In this document: positions 15,324 through 24,243 of the stretch, piece after piece
Position numbering within the stretch: the first letter of the stretch is position 1
Layout: every line of letters starts with the position of its first letter
NCBI GenBank assembly: GCA_046565505.1
Contig: JBKHYJ010000021.1
Coordinates: 1 to 33,440, forward strand
Reading direction: 5' to 3'
Origin: JBKHYJ01 sp046565505
Lineage (GTDB): Bacteria > Acidobacteriota > Blastocatellia > UBA7656
DNA length: 33,440 bases
Translations under genes and position numbers: made by a program
The notes under the pieces: model-generated
What the model was told of the DNA's origin: nothing
The model's input: only the letters and a program-made list of their open reading frames with translations
The model's database searches: none

Positions 15324-16367
15324 ATGGACCGAGTGCTGCGAGTTCTGGTTGTGGATGATTCGGCCTACGTGCGCAAGGTCATCAAGCAGATGCTGTCGCG
15401 CAGCCCATTCATCGAGGTGGTCGGCGCCGCGCGCGACGGCCAGGAGGCCATAGAAATGGTCGAGCAGTTCCGGCCGGACGTGGTCACGTGCGACTTGATG
15501 ATGCCCGTGCTCGACGGCGTCGGCTTTGTGCGGGAGCAGATGTCGCGCCGCCCCGTGCCGATCGTCATCGTCAGCATAGCGAACGAGGGGAGCGAGCTCG
15601 CGCTCACGGCGCTCGACGCGGGCGCGGTCGATTTCGTGCAGAAGCCCACGGCGCTGGCGACCGAAAAGATATTTGAAGTGAGCGACGAATTGATAGAGAA
15701 GGTCAAGGCCGCGGCCGGCGTGCAGATGGCCCGGCTGCAAACGGCTGTCGAGCGCGAGCCCCCCGCCGGGCTGCCGGCGGACGCGCCGCGCGCCGGGCTC
15801 GTCGATATAGTCGTGCTGGGGATATCGACCGGCGGCCCGCAGGCCCTGAAATACCTGACGCCGCAACTGCCCGCCGATTTCCCTGTCCCGCTCGTGCTCG
15901 TCATGCACATGCCCGTGGGCTACACGGAGATGTACGCGCAGAAGCTGGACGAAATCTCGCAGCTCAAAGTCAGCGAGGCGCGCGAGGGTGACATCGTCAA
16001 GCCGGGCGTCGCGCTGCTGGCGCCGGCGGGCCGCCATTTGACCTTGCTCCGGCAGGCGAACGGGGCGGTCGTCACGCACCTCGACGCGCGGCCCTTCGAC
16101 TCGGCGCACCGGCCGTCGGTGGACGTACTGTTTCAATCGGCGGCGGAGGTTTTCGGCAGCCGCACGCTTGGGGTCGTGATGACGGGGATGGGGTCGGACG
16201 GCAAACAGGGCGCGGCGTGGATAAAATCGCAGGGCGGCCTGGTCTTCACGGAGGCGGAGCAGTCCTGCGTGGTTTACGGCATGCCGCTGTCGGTAGTCGA
16301 GGCGGGCTTGAGCGATAAAAGCGTGCCACTGGAAAAAATGGCGCAGTCTATTCTTGAGGTGGTATGA
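15324..16367 (+). CDS. cheB: chemotaxis response regulator / methylesterase CheB
   Basis: The 347-residue product joins a receiver domain (VVDDSAYVRK, phosphorylation site D57 in CDLMMP) to a CheB methylesterase domain. The catalytic triad is visible as S168 (GISTGGP), H195 (VMHMPVGYT) and D292 (GMGSDGKQGA). It removes methyl groups from receptor glutamates and may deamidate glutamines; CheA-dependent phosphorylation should activate it. The frame is open upstream to 14988, but the conserved domain begins at ATG 15324, preceded by GAGGA. Its stop overlaps the start of the next cheY (ATGATG), implying coupled translation. Confidence 0.94.
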   Translation: MDRVLRVLVVDDSAYVRKVIKQMLSRSPFIEVVGAARDGQEAIEMVEQFRPDVVTCDLMMPVLDGVGFVREQMSRRPVPIVIVSIANEGSELALTALDAGAVDFVQKPTALATEKIFEVSDELIEKVKAAAGVQMARLQTAVEREPPAGLPADAPRAGLVDIVVLGISTGGPQALKYLTPQLPADFPVPLVLVMHMPVGYTEMYAQKLDEISQLKVSEAREGDIVKPGVALLAPAGRHLTLLRQANGAVVTHLDARPFDSAHRPSVDVLFQSAAEVFGSRTLGVVMTGMGSDGKQGAAWIKSQGGLVFTEAEQSCVVYGMPLSVVEAGLSDKSVPLEKMAQSILEVV

Positions 16368-16744
16368 TGGCGAAGATCCTTGTTGTGGACGACTCCGGCA
16401 TGTCGCGCAGGACCCTGCGTAAAATTCTAGAACCCGCCGGGCACGAGATAATCGAAGCGGAAGAAGGCATAACGGCTCTCGAACTCTATTTTCTCGACAA
16501 GCCCGATCTGGTCTTTCTCGACCTCACAATGACTGGGATGTACGGAATAGACGTGTTGAATAAGCTTCGGGAGATGGACCCGGAGGCCCGCGTGATCGTC
16601 GCCAGCGCCGACATTCAAAGCTCGACTCGCGAGATGGTAGACGCGGCCGGCGCGAGCGCGTTCGTCAACAAGCCGTTTACGAGCGATAAGGTTCTGGGCG
16701 CAGTGGGCAAGACTCTGCGGGGGGAGGCCGATGCAACTGACTGA
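16364..16744 (+). CDS. cheY: CheY-type single-domain response regulator (second copy)
   Basis: A 126-residue receiver domain: VVDDSGMSRR, phosphorylation site D53 (VFLDLTMTG), VIVASAD with Ser/Ala at the switch region, and VNKPF. It differs clearly from the first CheY of this cluster, so it probably has a different partner. It overlaps cheB by four bases and cheC by 14 bases. The tight link to cheC suggests that it is a main substrate of that phosphatase. MTGMYGID in place of the usual MPxMxG is a small deviation. Confidence 0.9.
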   Translation: MMAKILVVDDSGMSRRTLRKILEPAGHEIIEAEEGITALELYFLDKPDLVFLDLTMTGMYGIDVLNKLREMDPEARVIVASADIQSSTREMVDAAGASAFVNKPFTSDKVLGAVGKTLRGEADATD

Positions 16745-17348
16745 GAATCAGACCGACGCCCTGTCGGAGCTGATCAACATAGGGTTTTCGCGCACGGCGG
16801 CTTCGCTCTCGGAGCTGACCAGCCACAGGGTCATGCTCGACGTGCCGAGGGTCGAAATATACCCCGTCAGCGAGTTGCTGACGAGGCTCGCACAATTCCT
16901 GCCCGCCGACCTCGCGAGCGTGCACCAGGTCTTCACGGGGCCGCTGACCGGGGACGCGCTGCTGCTGCTGAGCCACGACGGCGCCCGTACGCTCACGAGC
17001 CTGCTCACGGACGAATCGGTTAGCCCCGGCAGGCTGAACGAGTCCGCGAGGGAGGTGCTGACCGAGGTGGGCAACATACTCCTTAACGCTTGCCTGGGCG
17101 TGTTCGGCAACCTGCTACAGGTCCGAGTCTCTTTTTCCGTGCCGCGCCTCCACCTGGAGACCCTGACCGACATGGTGAAATCGCTCGTCATCGATAAAGA
17201 GGAGCTGCGCTACGCGCTCGTCGTGTACACGGCCTTCCGGGTGCGCGACAGCGCGATCAGCGGATACCTTGTCATAGCCTTGAGCGTAGTCAGCCTGGAC
17301 CGTTTAATCCAGGAAGTCGAAAAATGGGAGAATAGCTTAGGTAATTAG
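16731..17348 (+). CDS. cheC: CheY-phosphate phosphatase CheC
   Basis: A 205-residue protein of the CheC/CheX/FliY family, which dephosphorylates CheY-P. Both active-site helices are intact: E13 and N16 in SELINIGFSRTAASL, and E112 and N115 in TEVGNILLNACLG. Members with two complete sites are genuine phosphatases. No CheD is encoded nearby, although CheD often partners CheC elsewhere. The start overlaps the preceding cheY by 14 bases. A hairpin 16 bases past the stop may end the operon here. Confidence 0.9.
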   Translation: MQLTENQTDALSELINIGFSRTAASLSELTSHRVMLDVPRVEIYPVSELLTRLAQFLPADLASVHQVFTGPLTGDALLLLSHDGARTLTSLLTDESVSPGRLNESAREVLTEVGNILLNACLGVFGNLLQVRVSFSVPRLHLETLTDMVKSLVIDKEELRYALVVYTAFRVRDSAISGYLVIALSVVSLDRLIQEVEKWENSLGN

Positions 17349-17363
17349 TATCAATGCCCGCGG

Positions 17364-17386
17364 CGGCCGCCCGCTTGAGGCGGCCG
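17364..17386 (+). terminator. possible intrinsic terminator after cheC
   Basis: CGGCCGCC (17364-17371), a seven-base loop, then GGCGGCCG (17379-17386), followed by GCTCTTTC. The stem is strong but the T-run is short, so termination may be partial. Confidence 0.35.
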
Positions 17387-17450
17387 GCTCTTTCATGCGC
17401 GGACCGGCGCCCGGACGCTGATAATCAACCCCTTTTTCTATGAGCGAATC

Positions 17451-19103
17451 ATGTTAAACGAAGCTGCGCTGCGCTGGATGAACGACCTCTCGGCGCAGGG
17501 CATTTTAATGACGGACGCGGAGATGACAATCCGCGCGTGGAATCACTGGCTGGAAACATTCAGCGGGCGCGCCGCCGCCGATATGATCGGCCGGAACCTC
17601 CTCGACGCGTACCCGGACCTGGTCAACCGCGGGCTGGACAAGTATTACAAGGAAGTGCTGGAGGGGCAGGTGAGATTGCTCGCACAGCGCTTGCACAATT
17701 ACCTGCTGCCGATGCCGCCGCAAGGCAGCGAGACCTCTTACGCGCTGATGCAGCAGAGCGCCCGTATAGCCCCGCTCGTCGAAGGCGACCGCGTCATAGG
17801 TACGATTACCGTCATAGACGACGTGACCGAGCGGGCCGCCAGGGAGGACCAGCTCGTGACCCTCCTCAGCCGCGAGCAGGCCGCGCGCAAGGAGGCCGTG
17901 CTGGCGAACCGCGCCAAGGACGAGTTTCTCGCCACCGTATCACATGAATTGCGCACGCCGCTCAACGCCATGTCGGGGTGGATAGAAATCATGCGCAAGA
18001 AGGACATCGAGCCCGAAATGCTGGCCCACGGGCTGGAGGTCATCGAGCGCAACGTGAAGGTGCAGACGAAGATCATCGAAGACATTTTGGACGTGTCGCG
18101 GATAATCACCGGGAAGCTCACGCTGGCGGTCACCCCGGTTGACCTCGCGCCGATAATCGAGGCGACCCTGGACGCCGTGCGGCCGGCCGCGGACGCCAAG
18201 CAGATTGAGGTCTGCTGCATGCTCGACTCTAACACCACGCCCGTGTCGGGCGACCCCGGCAGACTACAGCAGATAGTCTGGAACCTTGTCTCGAACGCCA
18301 TGAAGTTCACGCCGAAGGGCGGCCGGGTGGAGGTCCGGCTCGCCCGCGTAGACTCTCAGGCGGAGATCAAGGTGAGCGATAACGGCAAGGGCATCAGCGC
18401 GGAGTTCCTCCCGTACGTGTTTGAGCGTTTCCGCCAGGCGGACAGCACCAGCGCCCGCCAGCACAGCGGCCTCGGCCTCGGCCTGGCGATAGTTCGACAC
18501 CTCGTCGAGATGCATGGCGGCACGGTACGGGCGTCGAGCGGCGGCGAGGGGCTGGGGGCGACTTTCGTCGTCAGGTTTCCCATCATAGCAGTCCGCGACA
18601 TGAGGGCTCCCGCGCAGGGCGCCAACCGGCAGTCGGGCGACGCGGGGGGACCTATTGCGGACGAGGTGGTCCGGATGCTTGAGGATATCCCGCGGCTGGA
18701 TGGGCTTCGCGCGCTGGTCGTGGATGATGAGCCGGACGCGCGCGAAATGCTGGAGGTACTGCTGAACCAGTTCGGCGCCGAGGTTAGGGCCTCGGGCTCG
18801 GCTCAAGAGGCGCTGAGAATACTGGAGCAGTGGAAGCCGGACGTGCTTGTGTCCGACGTCGGGATGCCGAATGAAGATGGCTACTCGTTAATACATCAAG
18901 TCAGGGCGCTGGACCCGGCGCGGGGGGGCCGCACCCCCGCCATAGCGCTGACGGGGTATAGCAGGCAGGAAGACCGCTCGCAATTACTGGCGGCGGGCTA
19001 CCAGGTGCACCTGCCTAAGCCGATTGATTTGTCTCAACTGGTTGACGCCATCTTGAGCCTGCCCGGCCGGGACCTGGAAAGATATAACGGTTCGGCGGAG
19101 TGA
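17451..19103 (+). CDS. hybrid histidine kinase: PAS, HisKA, HATPase, receiver
   Basis: The 550-residue cytoplasmic protein has a PAS domain (about residues 10-135), then a HisKA domain with H165 (ATVSHELRTPLN). The ATPase domain has NLVSNAMKFTPKGG, VSDNGKGIS and GLGLGLAIVRHLVEMHGG. A C-terminal receiver (from about residue 420) carries the phospho-acceptor D469 (VLVSDVGMP) and LPKPI. No membrane segment is seen. The PAS domain resembles that of the PAS-HEAT protein in the same cluster (both read TDA..R.W..WL, then D..GR.L, then QQ...IAPL). It follows cheC by 102 bases with a possible terminator between, so it may be a separate transcript. No separate output regulator is adjacent. Confidence 0.9.
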   Translation: MLNEAALRWMNDLSAQGILMTDAEMTIRAWNHWLETFSGRAAADMIGRNLLDAYPDLVNRGLDKYYKEVLEGQVRLLAQRLHNYLLPMPPQGSETSYALMQQSARIAPLVEGDRVIGTITVIDDVTERAAREDQLVTLLSREQAARKEAVLANRAKDEFLATVSHELRTPLNAMSGWIEIMRKKDIEPEMLAHGLEVIERNVKVQTKIIEDILDVSRIITGKLTLAVTPVDLAPIIEATLDAVRPAADAKQIEVCCMLDSNTTPVSGDPGRLQQIVWNLVSNAMKFTPKGGRVEVRLARVDSQAEIKVSDNGKGISAEFLPYVFERFRQADSTSARQHSGLGLGLAIVRHLVEMHGGTVRASSGGEGLGATFVVRFPIIAVRDMRAPAQGANRQSGDAGGPIADEVVRMLEDIPRLDGLRALVVDDEPDAREMLEVLLNQFGAEVRASGSAQEALRILEQWKPDVLVSDVGMPNEDGYSLIHQVRALDPARGGRTPAIALTGYSRQEDRSQLLAAGYQVHLPKPIDLSQLVDAILSLPGRDLERYNGSAE

Positions 19104-19326
19104 CTGGCCCCTCGCCCCGGCGGCGATTCCAACGCGGCAGGCATGTGCCGCTCAGTTTGATCCCCACGCGCTCGCTGAATCAGCGGGCCTGTTTCCCGAT
19201 ACAAGACTGCCCCCGCGGGCCGCCGAGACCGGCGTCTGCCGCGCCTAACGCGGGGCGCGCTCCCCCGGCAAACTAGGCTTCGCGCCCGCTATCAGACCCC
19301 GCCGGAGCGCCGCGACCGACCATGCC

Positions 19327-19355
19327 TTGACAGACTAGGCATAGCCGCCTATGAT
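19327..19355 (+). promoter_or_regulatory. sigma-70-type promoter of the padR-ADOP operon
   Basis: TTGACA (19327-19332), a 17-base spacer and TATGAT (19350-19355) are near-perfect housekeeping promoter boxes. The GTG start of padR is about 45 bases downstream. The inverted pair CATAG-ccgc-CTATG overlaps the -10 box. Two copies of CTAGGCATA lie at 19335-19343 and 19368-19376, one in the spacer and one just past the expected start of transcription. PadR proteins usually repress their own operon, and these repeats are the likely operator. Upstream, 19104-19326 shows no gene. Confidence 0.75.
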
Positions 19356-19400
19356 CCTATGACGTTCTAGGCATACCGAGTTCGGGCGGAGGGTACGGGA

Positions 19401-19733
19401 GTGACGCAACACAAGGCAGACCTGCTACAGGGCACACTAGACATGCTCATCCTCAAGGCCCTCTCGCTCGGGCCGCTGCACGGCTACGGCATCATCCAGC
19501 GCATACGCCAGATGTCAGGCGAGATGCTCGACATCGAGCAGGGTTCACTCTACCCGGCGCTCTACCGCATCGAGCAGAAGAGGTGGGTCACCTCGCGTTG
19601 GGAGACTAACGAGACGGGCCGGCGCGCCAAGTTCTACGCGCTGTCTAAGGCGGGGCGGCGGCAGCTCGAAGCGGAGGAGGCGAGCTGGGACCGGCTCGTC
19701 CTCGCTGTCGCCAAGATGCGCCGGGCCACGTGA
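19401..19733 (+). CDS. PadR-family transcriptional regulator
   Basis: A 110-residue PadR-type winged-helix protein: LLQGTLDMLILKALSLGPLHGYGI is the signature N-terminus, followed by QGSLYPALYRIEQKRWV (recognition helix and wing) and the C-terminal dimerisation helix. Start is GTG 19401 with a GGAGGG-type site upstream; ATG alternatives lie well inside the domain. It sits 13 bases before the ADOP permease gene, the standard arrangement in acidobacteria, where such regulators control the permease. The repeats at the promoter suggest autoregulation. Inducer unknown. Confidence 0.92.
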   Translation: MTQHKADLLQGTLDMLILKALSLGPLHGYGIIQRIRQMSGEMLDIEQGSLYPALYRIEQKRWVTSRWETNETGRRAKFYALSKAGRRQLEAEEASWDRLVLAVAKMRRAT

Positions 19734-19746
19734 AAGGCGCACGGGG

Positions 19747-22410
19747 ATGAGAGGGCTAGGTATTTTTTCGGCACGCCTGCGCGCTCTGCTCGGGCGCGAG
19801 GAGGTCATCGCCGACATCGACGAAGAGATGCGCCTCCACGTGGAGATGGACACGGAGGCGAACATAGAGCGCGGGATGTCGCCTGACGAAGCCAGGCGGG
19901 CGGCGCTCAGGAGCTTCGGCAATTTCGGCAGCATCAGGGACGCCGCTTACGGGATAAGAGGGGGCGGGATGACGGAGACTTTATTACAAGACATTCGCTA
20001 CGGCGCGCGGGGGCTGGCGAAGCAGAGGGGATTCACGGCTATCGCTGTGCTGACGCTCGCGCTGGGCATTGGGGCTAACACGGCCATCTTCTCTGTTGTA
20101 AACGAGCTGCTGCTACGCCCACTGCCATTCCGCGACGCGGACAGGCTCGTCATGTTGTGGGAGATCAGTTCCGAAGGCAGGCACCAGAACACGACCTCGC
20201 GCGCTAACTTCCGGGCGTGGCGCGAGCAGAGCACTGCCTTCGAGAGTATGGCGGCCTTCTCCGACCAGCGGCTCAACCTGACGGGCGACGGGGAGCCCGA
20301 GGAGCTATCGGTCCAGTTAACTACCCCCGAACTTTTCCAGGTCCTTGGCGTCGAGCCGATACTCGGGCGCGCGTTGACGCAAGAGGACGCACGCCCCGGC
20401 GCGCCCGAAGTGGCCGTCCTGAGCTACGGGCTATGGCAAAGGCGGTTCGGCGGCGACCCTCAGGCGGTGGGCAAGCCAATCAGGCTTAACGGCGCGCCTT
20501 ACATGGTCGTGGGCGTCCTCCCCGCGGGCTTCGAGTGGCACATAAGAAAAAGGTCTGGTACGGGTAAGCCCGCCGAAATCTGGACCGTGCTGGCAATGCC
20601 GACCGAAGGGCCCGGCGTGATCGGCCGGTTCCTCTCGGCGGTGGCGCGGCTGAAGCCCGGCGTCACCCCGGCGCAGGCCGAGTCCGAAATGAAGACCATC
20701 GCGGCGCGCCTCGAACAGGATGCGCCCAGGTACAACAAGGGGACAAGCGCGGAGGTGATACCCTTGCGCGAGCAGTTCGTCGGCAACGTACGGCCCGCGC
20801 TCCTGATACTGCTCGGGGCAGTCGGGTTCGTGCTGTTGATCGCATGCGCCAATGTCGCCAACCTCATGCTCGCTCGCGCCGCGGCGCGTGAGAAGGAGAT
20901 CGCACTACGTACGGCGCTCGGTGCGCACCGATTCAGAATAGTCCGGCAGTTGCTCACAGAGAGCCTGCTGCTCGCCTTTCTCGGCAGCCTGCTCGGCCTG
21001 GCGCTGGCCTGGTGGGGCATCAGGGCGCTGGTGGCTATAAGCCCGAGCGACCTGGTTAACCTGCGGGGCGTCGGCATTAACCTCACGGTGCTGGCATGGA
21101 CGCTGGGCGTATCGCTTCTGACCGGGATCATCTTCGGCATTGCCCCCGCCCTGGAGGCCACGCGACTGAATCTCAACGACGCGCTGAAGGAAGGCGGCAA
21201 GGGCGCCGGCGGGCAGGCATCGCGCAGCCGCCGATTGCGCGGCGCCCTGGTCGTCGCCGAAGTCGCGCTGGCGCTCGTGCTGTTAGCAAGCGCGGGGCTG
21301 CTGGTGAAGAGTTTCGCACACTTGCGAAGGATCGACACGGGGTTCAGCACGGATAACGTGCTGACGATGGTCGTGCGGTTGCCGGACGGCAAGTACAGGC
21401 AGGAGCAGCAAATCGTCGCCTTCTTCCGGCAGGCGACAGAGCGCGTCCGCGCGCTCCCCGGCGTGCGTTCCGTCGGGATAGTAAACTACCTGCCTTTGTA
21501 TGGCGGGCTAGGCTCAAATACAGGCTTCTCCATAGAGGGTAGGCCCGCCCCGCAGCCGGGCGAGGAGCCTGGCACGAACGTACGCGTGAGCGACCAGGGC
21601 TATTTCGCAGCGATGGGCATCCCCTTGCTGCGCGGCCGCAACTTCACAGACCTGGAGGCGAGCGAGGCGAGGCATGTCGTACTCATCAGCGAATCTTTGG
21701 CTCGCCAGCATTTCCCGGGCGAAGACCCTATCGGGAAGCGCATCAGCGTCGAGATGTTTGAAAAGCCCAACCCGACGGAGATCATAGGCATCGTCGGCGA
21801 TGTCAGGTACGACAGCCTGACGGACGAAGCAGAGCCGACCGTCTACTTCCCTCACCCGGAACTCACCTACGAATTCATGACGCTTGTCATTCGGACCGCC
21901 GGCGACCCCGCCGAGATGGCCCCGGCCGTGCGGGGCGAGCTTCGCGCAATAGACCCCGAGCAACCAGTCTCCGACGTGCGGACGATGAATCAGGTGATGA
22001 CCGAGACGGTCGGTCGCGCCCGCTTCAACACTCTGCTGCTGGGGCTGTTCGCCGGGCTCGCGACGCTGTTGGCGGCGGTCGGCATATTCGGCGTGATGAA
22101 TTATTCAGTCACATTGCGGACGCACGAGATCGGGATCAGGATGGCGCTCGGCGCGCAGGAGGGCCGTGTGCTGATGCTCATCCTGAGGCAGGGATTACTG
22201 CTCACGCTGGCGGGCATAGGCGCGGGGCTGGTGGGCGCGTTCGCCCTGACTCGCGTCTTGTCCGGCCTGCTATTCGGCGTAGAGGCTACAGACCCTGCGA
22301 CGTTCGCGGCCATCGTGCTGCTCCTAGGCGTCGTGTCATTGATTGCATGTTACATACCGGCTCGGCGGGCGACGCGCGTTGATCCGCTGGTCGCACTGAG
22401 GTATGAGTAG
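19747..22410 (+). CDS. ADOP-type permease (FtsX/MacB-like ABC transporter permease)
   Basis: The 887-residue product begins with a cytoplasmic prefix domain (EEMRLHVEMDTEANIERGMSPDEARRAALRSFGN). It then has two MacB-like units, each a periplasmic domain with FtsX-type helices. About eight membrane segments can be seen, near residues 95, 350, 408, 445, 496, 763, 816 and 853. The segments VGFVLLIACANVANLMLARAAAREKEIALRTALGA and MNYSVTLRTHEIGIRMALGA are the duplicated FtsX motifs. The family is known as acidobacterial duplicated orphan permeases because no ATPase gene is adjacent, and none is here. Substrate unknown; export of lipids, peptides or drugs is possible. Confidence 0.92.
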   Translation: MRGLGIFSARLRALLGREEVIADIDEEMRLHVEMDTEANIERGMSPDEARRAALRSFGNFGSIRDAAYGIRGGGMTETLLQDIRYGARGLAKQRGFTAIAVLTLALGIGANTAIFSVVNELLLRPLPFRDADRLVMLWEISSEGRHQNTTSRANFRAWREQSTAFESMAAFSDQRLNLTGDGEPEELSVQLTTPELFQVLGVEPILGRALTQEDARPGAPEVAVLSYGLWQRRFGGDPQAVGKPIRLNGAPYMVVGVLPAGFEWHIRKRSGTGKPAEIWTVLAMPTEGPGVIGRFLSAVARLKPGVTPAQAESEMKTIAARLEQDAPRYNKGTSAEVIPLREQFVGNVRPALLILLGAVGFVLLIACANVANLMLARAAAREKEIALRTALGAHRFRIVRQLLTESLLLAFLGSLLGLALAWWGIRALVAISPSDLVNLRGVGINLTVLAWTLGVSLLTGIIFGIAPALEATRLNLNDALKEGGKGAGGQASRSRRLRGALVVAEVALALVLLASAGLLVKSFAHLRRIDTGFSTDNVLTMVVRLPDGKYRQEQQIVAFFRQATERVRALPGVRSVGIVNYLPLYGGLGSNTGFSIEGRPAPQPGEEPGTNVRVSDQGYFAAMGIPLLRGRNFTDLEASEARHVVLISESLARQHFPGEDPIGKRISVEMFEKPNPTEIIGIVGDVRYDSLTDEAEPTVYFPHPELTYEFMTLVIRTAGDPAEMAPAVRGELRAIDPEQPVSDVRTMNQVMTETVGRARFNTLLLGLFAGLATLLAAVGIFGVMNYSVTLRTHEIGIRMALGAQEGRVLMLILRQGLLLTLAGIGAGLVGAFALTRVLSGLLFGVEATDPATFAAIVLLLGVVSLIACYIPARRATRVDPLVALRYE

Positions 22411-22703
22411 AAGGCCGGCCGGGCATGTCACTACGTCCACCGTGGCAATCTTAACGCCGGCATGCATACCGGCATGCGCGACGGCGGTGTTAGTCTTACA
22501 GCAAGTAGTTTGCTTTTAGTGACCGCTAGAATAAGTTAATGCCGCCGGCTCCCGGTCAATTTCTTATAGCCCTTTCATTTATGAAGGCGGAGGCTGACAA
22601 GGCCGGAGGGGTAGCAGTCATGTACCATCAAAAATGCAGGCGGGCTGTTCGCTAGACGTTGCTATTGCCGTATTTATACATCAATTCGTCCCGAATAAAA
22701 TTA

Positions 22704-22732
22704 TTGACTGCCAATAGCCTCTGTGATATAAG
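22704..22732 (+). promoter_or_regulatory. promoter of the EF-hand-like secreted protein
   Basis: TTGACT (22704-22709), a 17-base spacer and TATAAG (22727-22732) make a good sigma-70-type promoter about 70 bases before the start codon. The rest of 22411-22700 shows no gene. It contains two copies of CCGGCATGC near 22455-22475. Confidence 0.6.
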
Positions 22733-22800
22733 CTCCACCTGTCTAATGGTTCCGCGTTCCGAACTAACAGCAAAATCTAAATCTATCGGAGGATGTGTGG

Positions 22801-23889
22801 ATGAAGTTCAAGCTTCTCGTAGCCGTATCTCTATGCGTCATCCTTGTATTCGGCTTCTCACAGCTTAAGGTGAAAGGTGTGGCCAGATCGAATTCTTTAG
22901 TAGGGCCGTTTACTGCCAATGTGTGGCTCGGCAACCCTACACAGAATAAGAGCGCCATCTACGCATCAAGTGACAGCGTTACGTTCACCGTGACAGTTGT
23001 GAGTTCAGCCGATGTTCCTGCGAATGGCACAGCCAGCGCAAAAGTTGATTTCGTAGAGGCGTCAAACTTCAACGGTATTGGGTATTCAGTTAATCCTTCG
23101 AGTCGGACTAAAACATTAGTACTTGCCGGCGGCGGGTCATCCACCAATTTTTCTTTCACCGTTACTACTGATGGGAATAATTCCAGGACCGGAACTCTAA
23201 GCTTCCAGTTCCGGCTTGATAGCGCCACGAATGCAACGGTCACCGCGCCAAACACTAAGGACGCGAACATCACGGTACAAAGTCAGATTGCCGAGGATAG
23301 GTGCGGCGGCGGCTGTGAATACCCTCAGATATGTTGGGCGGGCACCTGTATCTCTCCCATAGTCGTTGATGTTGCTGGCAATGGATTCAACTTGACGGAC
23401 GGGGCGGGCGGCGTGGATTTTGATATTGCGGCTAGTGGCGCTCCGATGCGAGTCTCATGGACTGCCGCAGGCAGCGATGACGCGTGGCTGGCGCTCGACC
23501 GAAATGGGAATGGCTTGATCGATGATGGCGCGGAGTTATTCGGCACGTTTACTCAACAGCCGCTTTCCGACAACCCGAACGGCTTCCTGGCCCTTGCGGA
23601 ATTTGATAAACCTGAAGATGGCGGGAATGACGACGGGAAAATAGATTACCAGGACAGCCGCTTCGGGACTCTGCGCCTCTGGCAAGACGCGAACCATAAT
23701 GGGATTTCAGAGGCAAATGAGCTGCACTTACTGACGGAGCTCGGCGTCTATGGAATTGGTCTTGACTACAAAGAATCAAAACAGACTGACCAGCACGGCA
23801 ACAAATTCCGCTATAGGGCCAAGGTGTATGGCGCACACGGCGCGGAATTTGGTAAATGGGCCTGGGACGTATTCCCGGTCAGACCTTGA
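22801..23889 (+). CDS. secreted protein with EF-hand-like calcium-binding loops
   Basis: The 362-residue protein starts at ATG 22801 with GGAGG eight bases upstream; a GTG at 22795 is too close to that site. Residues 1-28 form a signal peptide (MKFKLLVAVSLCVILVFGFSQ). A beta-rich region to about residue 165 resembles Calx-beta or Ig-like repeats (SVTFTVTVVSSADVPANGTASA). A Cys-rich knot follows (RCGGGCEYPQICWAGTC). The C-terminal half has DxNxNGxID loops: LDRNGNGLIDDGAELFG, DDGKIDYQDSRFG and WQDANHNGISEANEL. These are typical of calcium-stabilised surface proteins. It is the first of four small exported-protein genes in this stretch. Its function is unknown. Confidence 0.82.
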   Translation: MKFKLLVAVSLCVILVFGFSQLKVKGVARSNSLVGPFTANVWLGNPTQNKSAIYASSDSVTFTVTVVSSADVPANGTASAKVDFVEASNFNGIGYSVNPSSRTKTLVLAGGGSSTNFSFTVTTDGNNSRTGTLSFQFRLDSATNATVTAPNTKDANITVQSQIAEDRCGGGCEYPQICWAGTCISPIVVDVAGNGFNLTDGAGGVDFDIAASGAPMRVSWTAAGSDDAWLALDRNGNGLIDDGAELFGTFTQQPLSDNPNGFLALAEFDKPEDGGNDDGKIDYQDSRFGTLRLWQDANHNGISEANELHLLTELGVYGIGLDYKESKQTDQHGNKFRYRAKVYGAHGAEFGKWAWDVFPVRP

Positions 23890-23985
23890 CGCCAACTCTA
23901 ACGACCGTCGCGGAATCCAGAAGCAGGTCATGATATGATTCTTGCCGATATTTAAGGCCGAGCCTTACGCTTAAGGAGAAACGTT

Positions 23986-24243
23986 ATGAAGCTAAATCGT
24001 TATTGGGTCTCGATTGCACTACCAATTCTCTTCCTGTGCTTATTTGTTTGGAGCGGTCAGGGCCAAAGCTCGTCTAATGCAGTTTGGCAGTACAAGGTGG
24101 TTGTGCTCCAGGAGTACGAGGCGGGAAAGATCGAATCCGCGCTCGCCGAGTATGGCAAACAAGGCTGGGAGCTGATAGATATAAAATCCAATAACCCCGG
24201 TTCTTCTAGTAGCGGATATTACTACTTTAAACGCGCCAAATAA
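23986..24243 (+). CDS. small exported DUF4177-like protein
   Basis: The 85-residue product has an N-terminal hydrophobic segment (YWVSIALPILFLCLFVWSG) that may be a signal peptide or anchor. The rest, WQYKVVVLQEYEAGKIESALAEYGKQGWELIDI then YYYFKRAK, fits the DUF4177 pattern of a strand, helix, GWELV and a terminal FKR. AAGGAG lies seven bases before the ATG. DUF4177 proteins have no established function. It follows the EF-hand-like gene by 96 bases. Positions 24244-24622 hold no gene or clear structure that I can support. Confidence 0.78.
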   Translation: MKLNRYWVSIALPILFLCLFVWSGQGQSSSNAVWQYKVVVLQEYEAGKIESALAEYGKQGWELIDIKSNNPGSSSSGYYYFKRAK

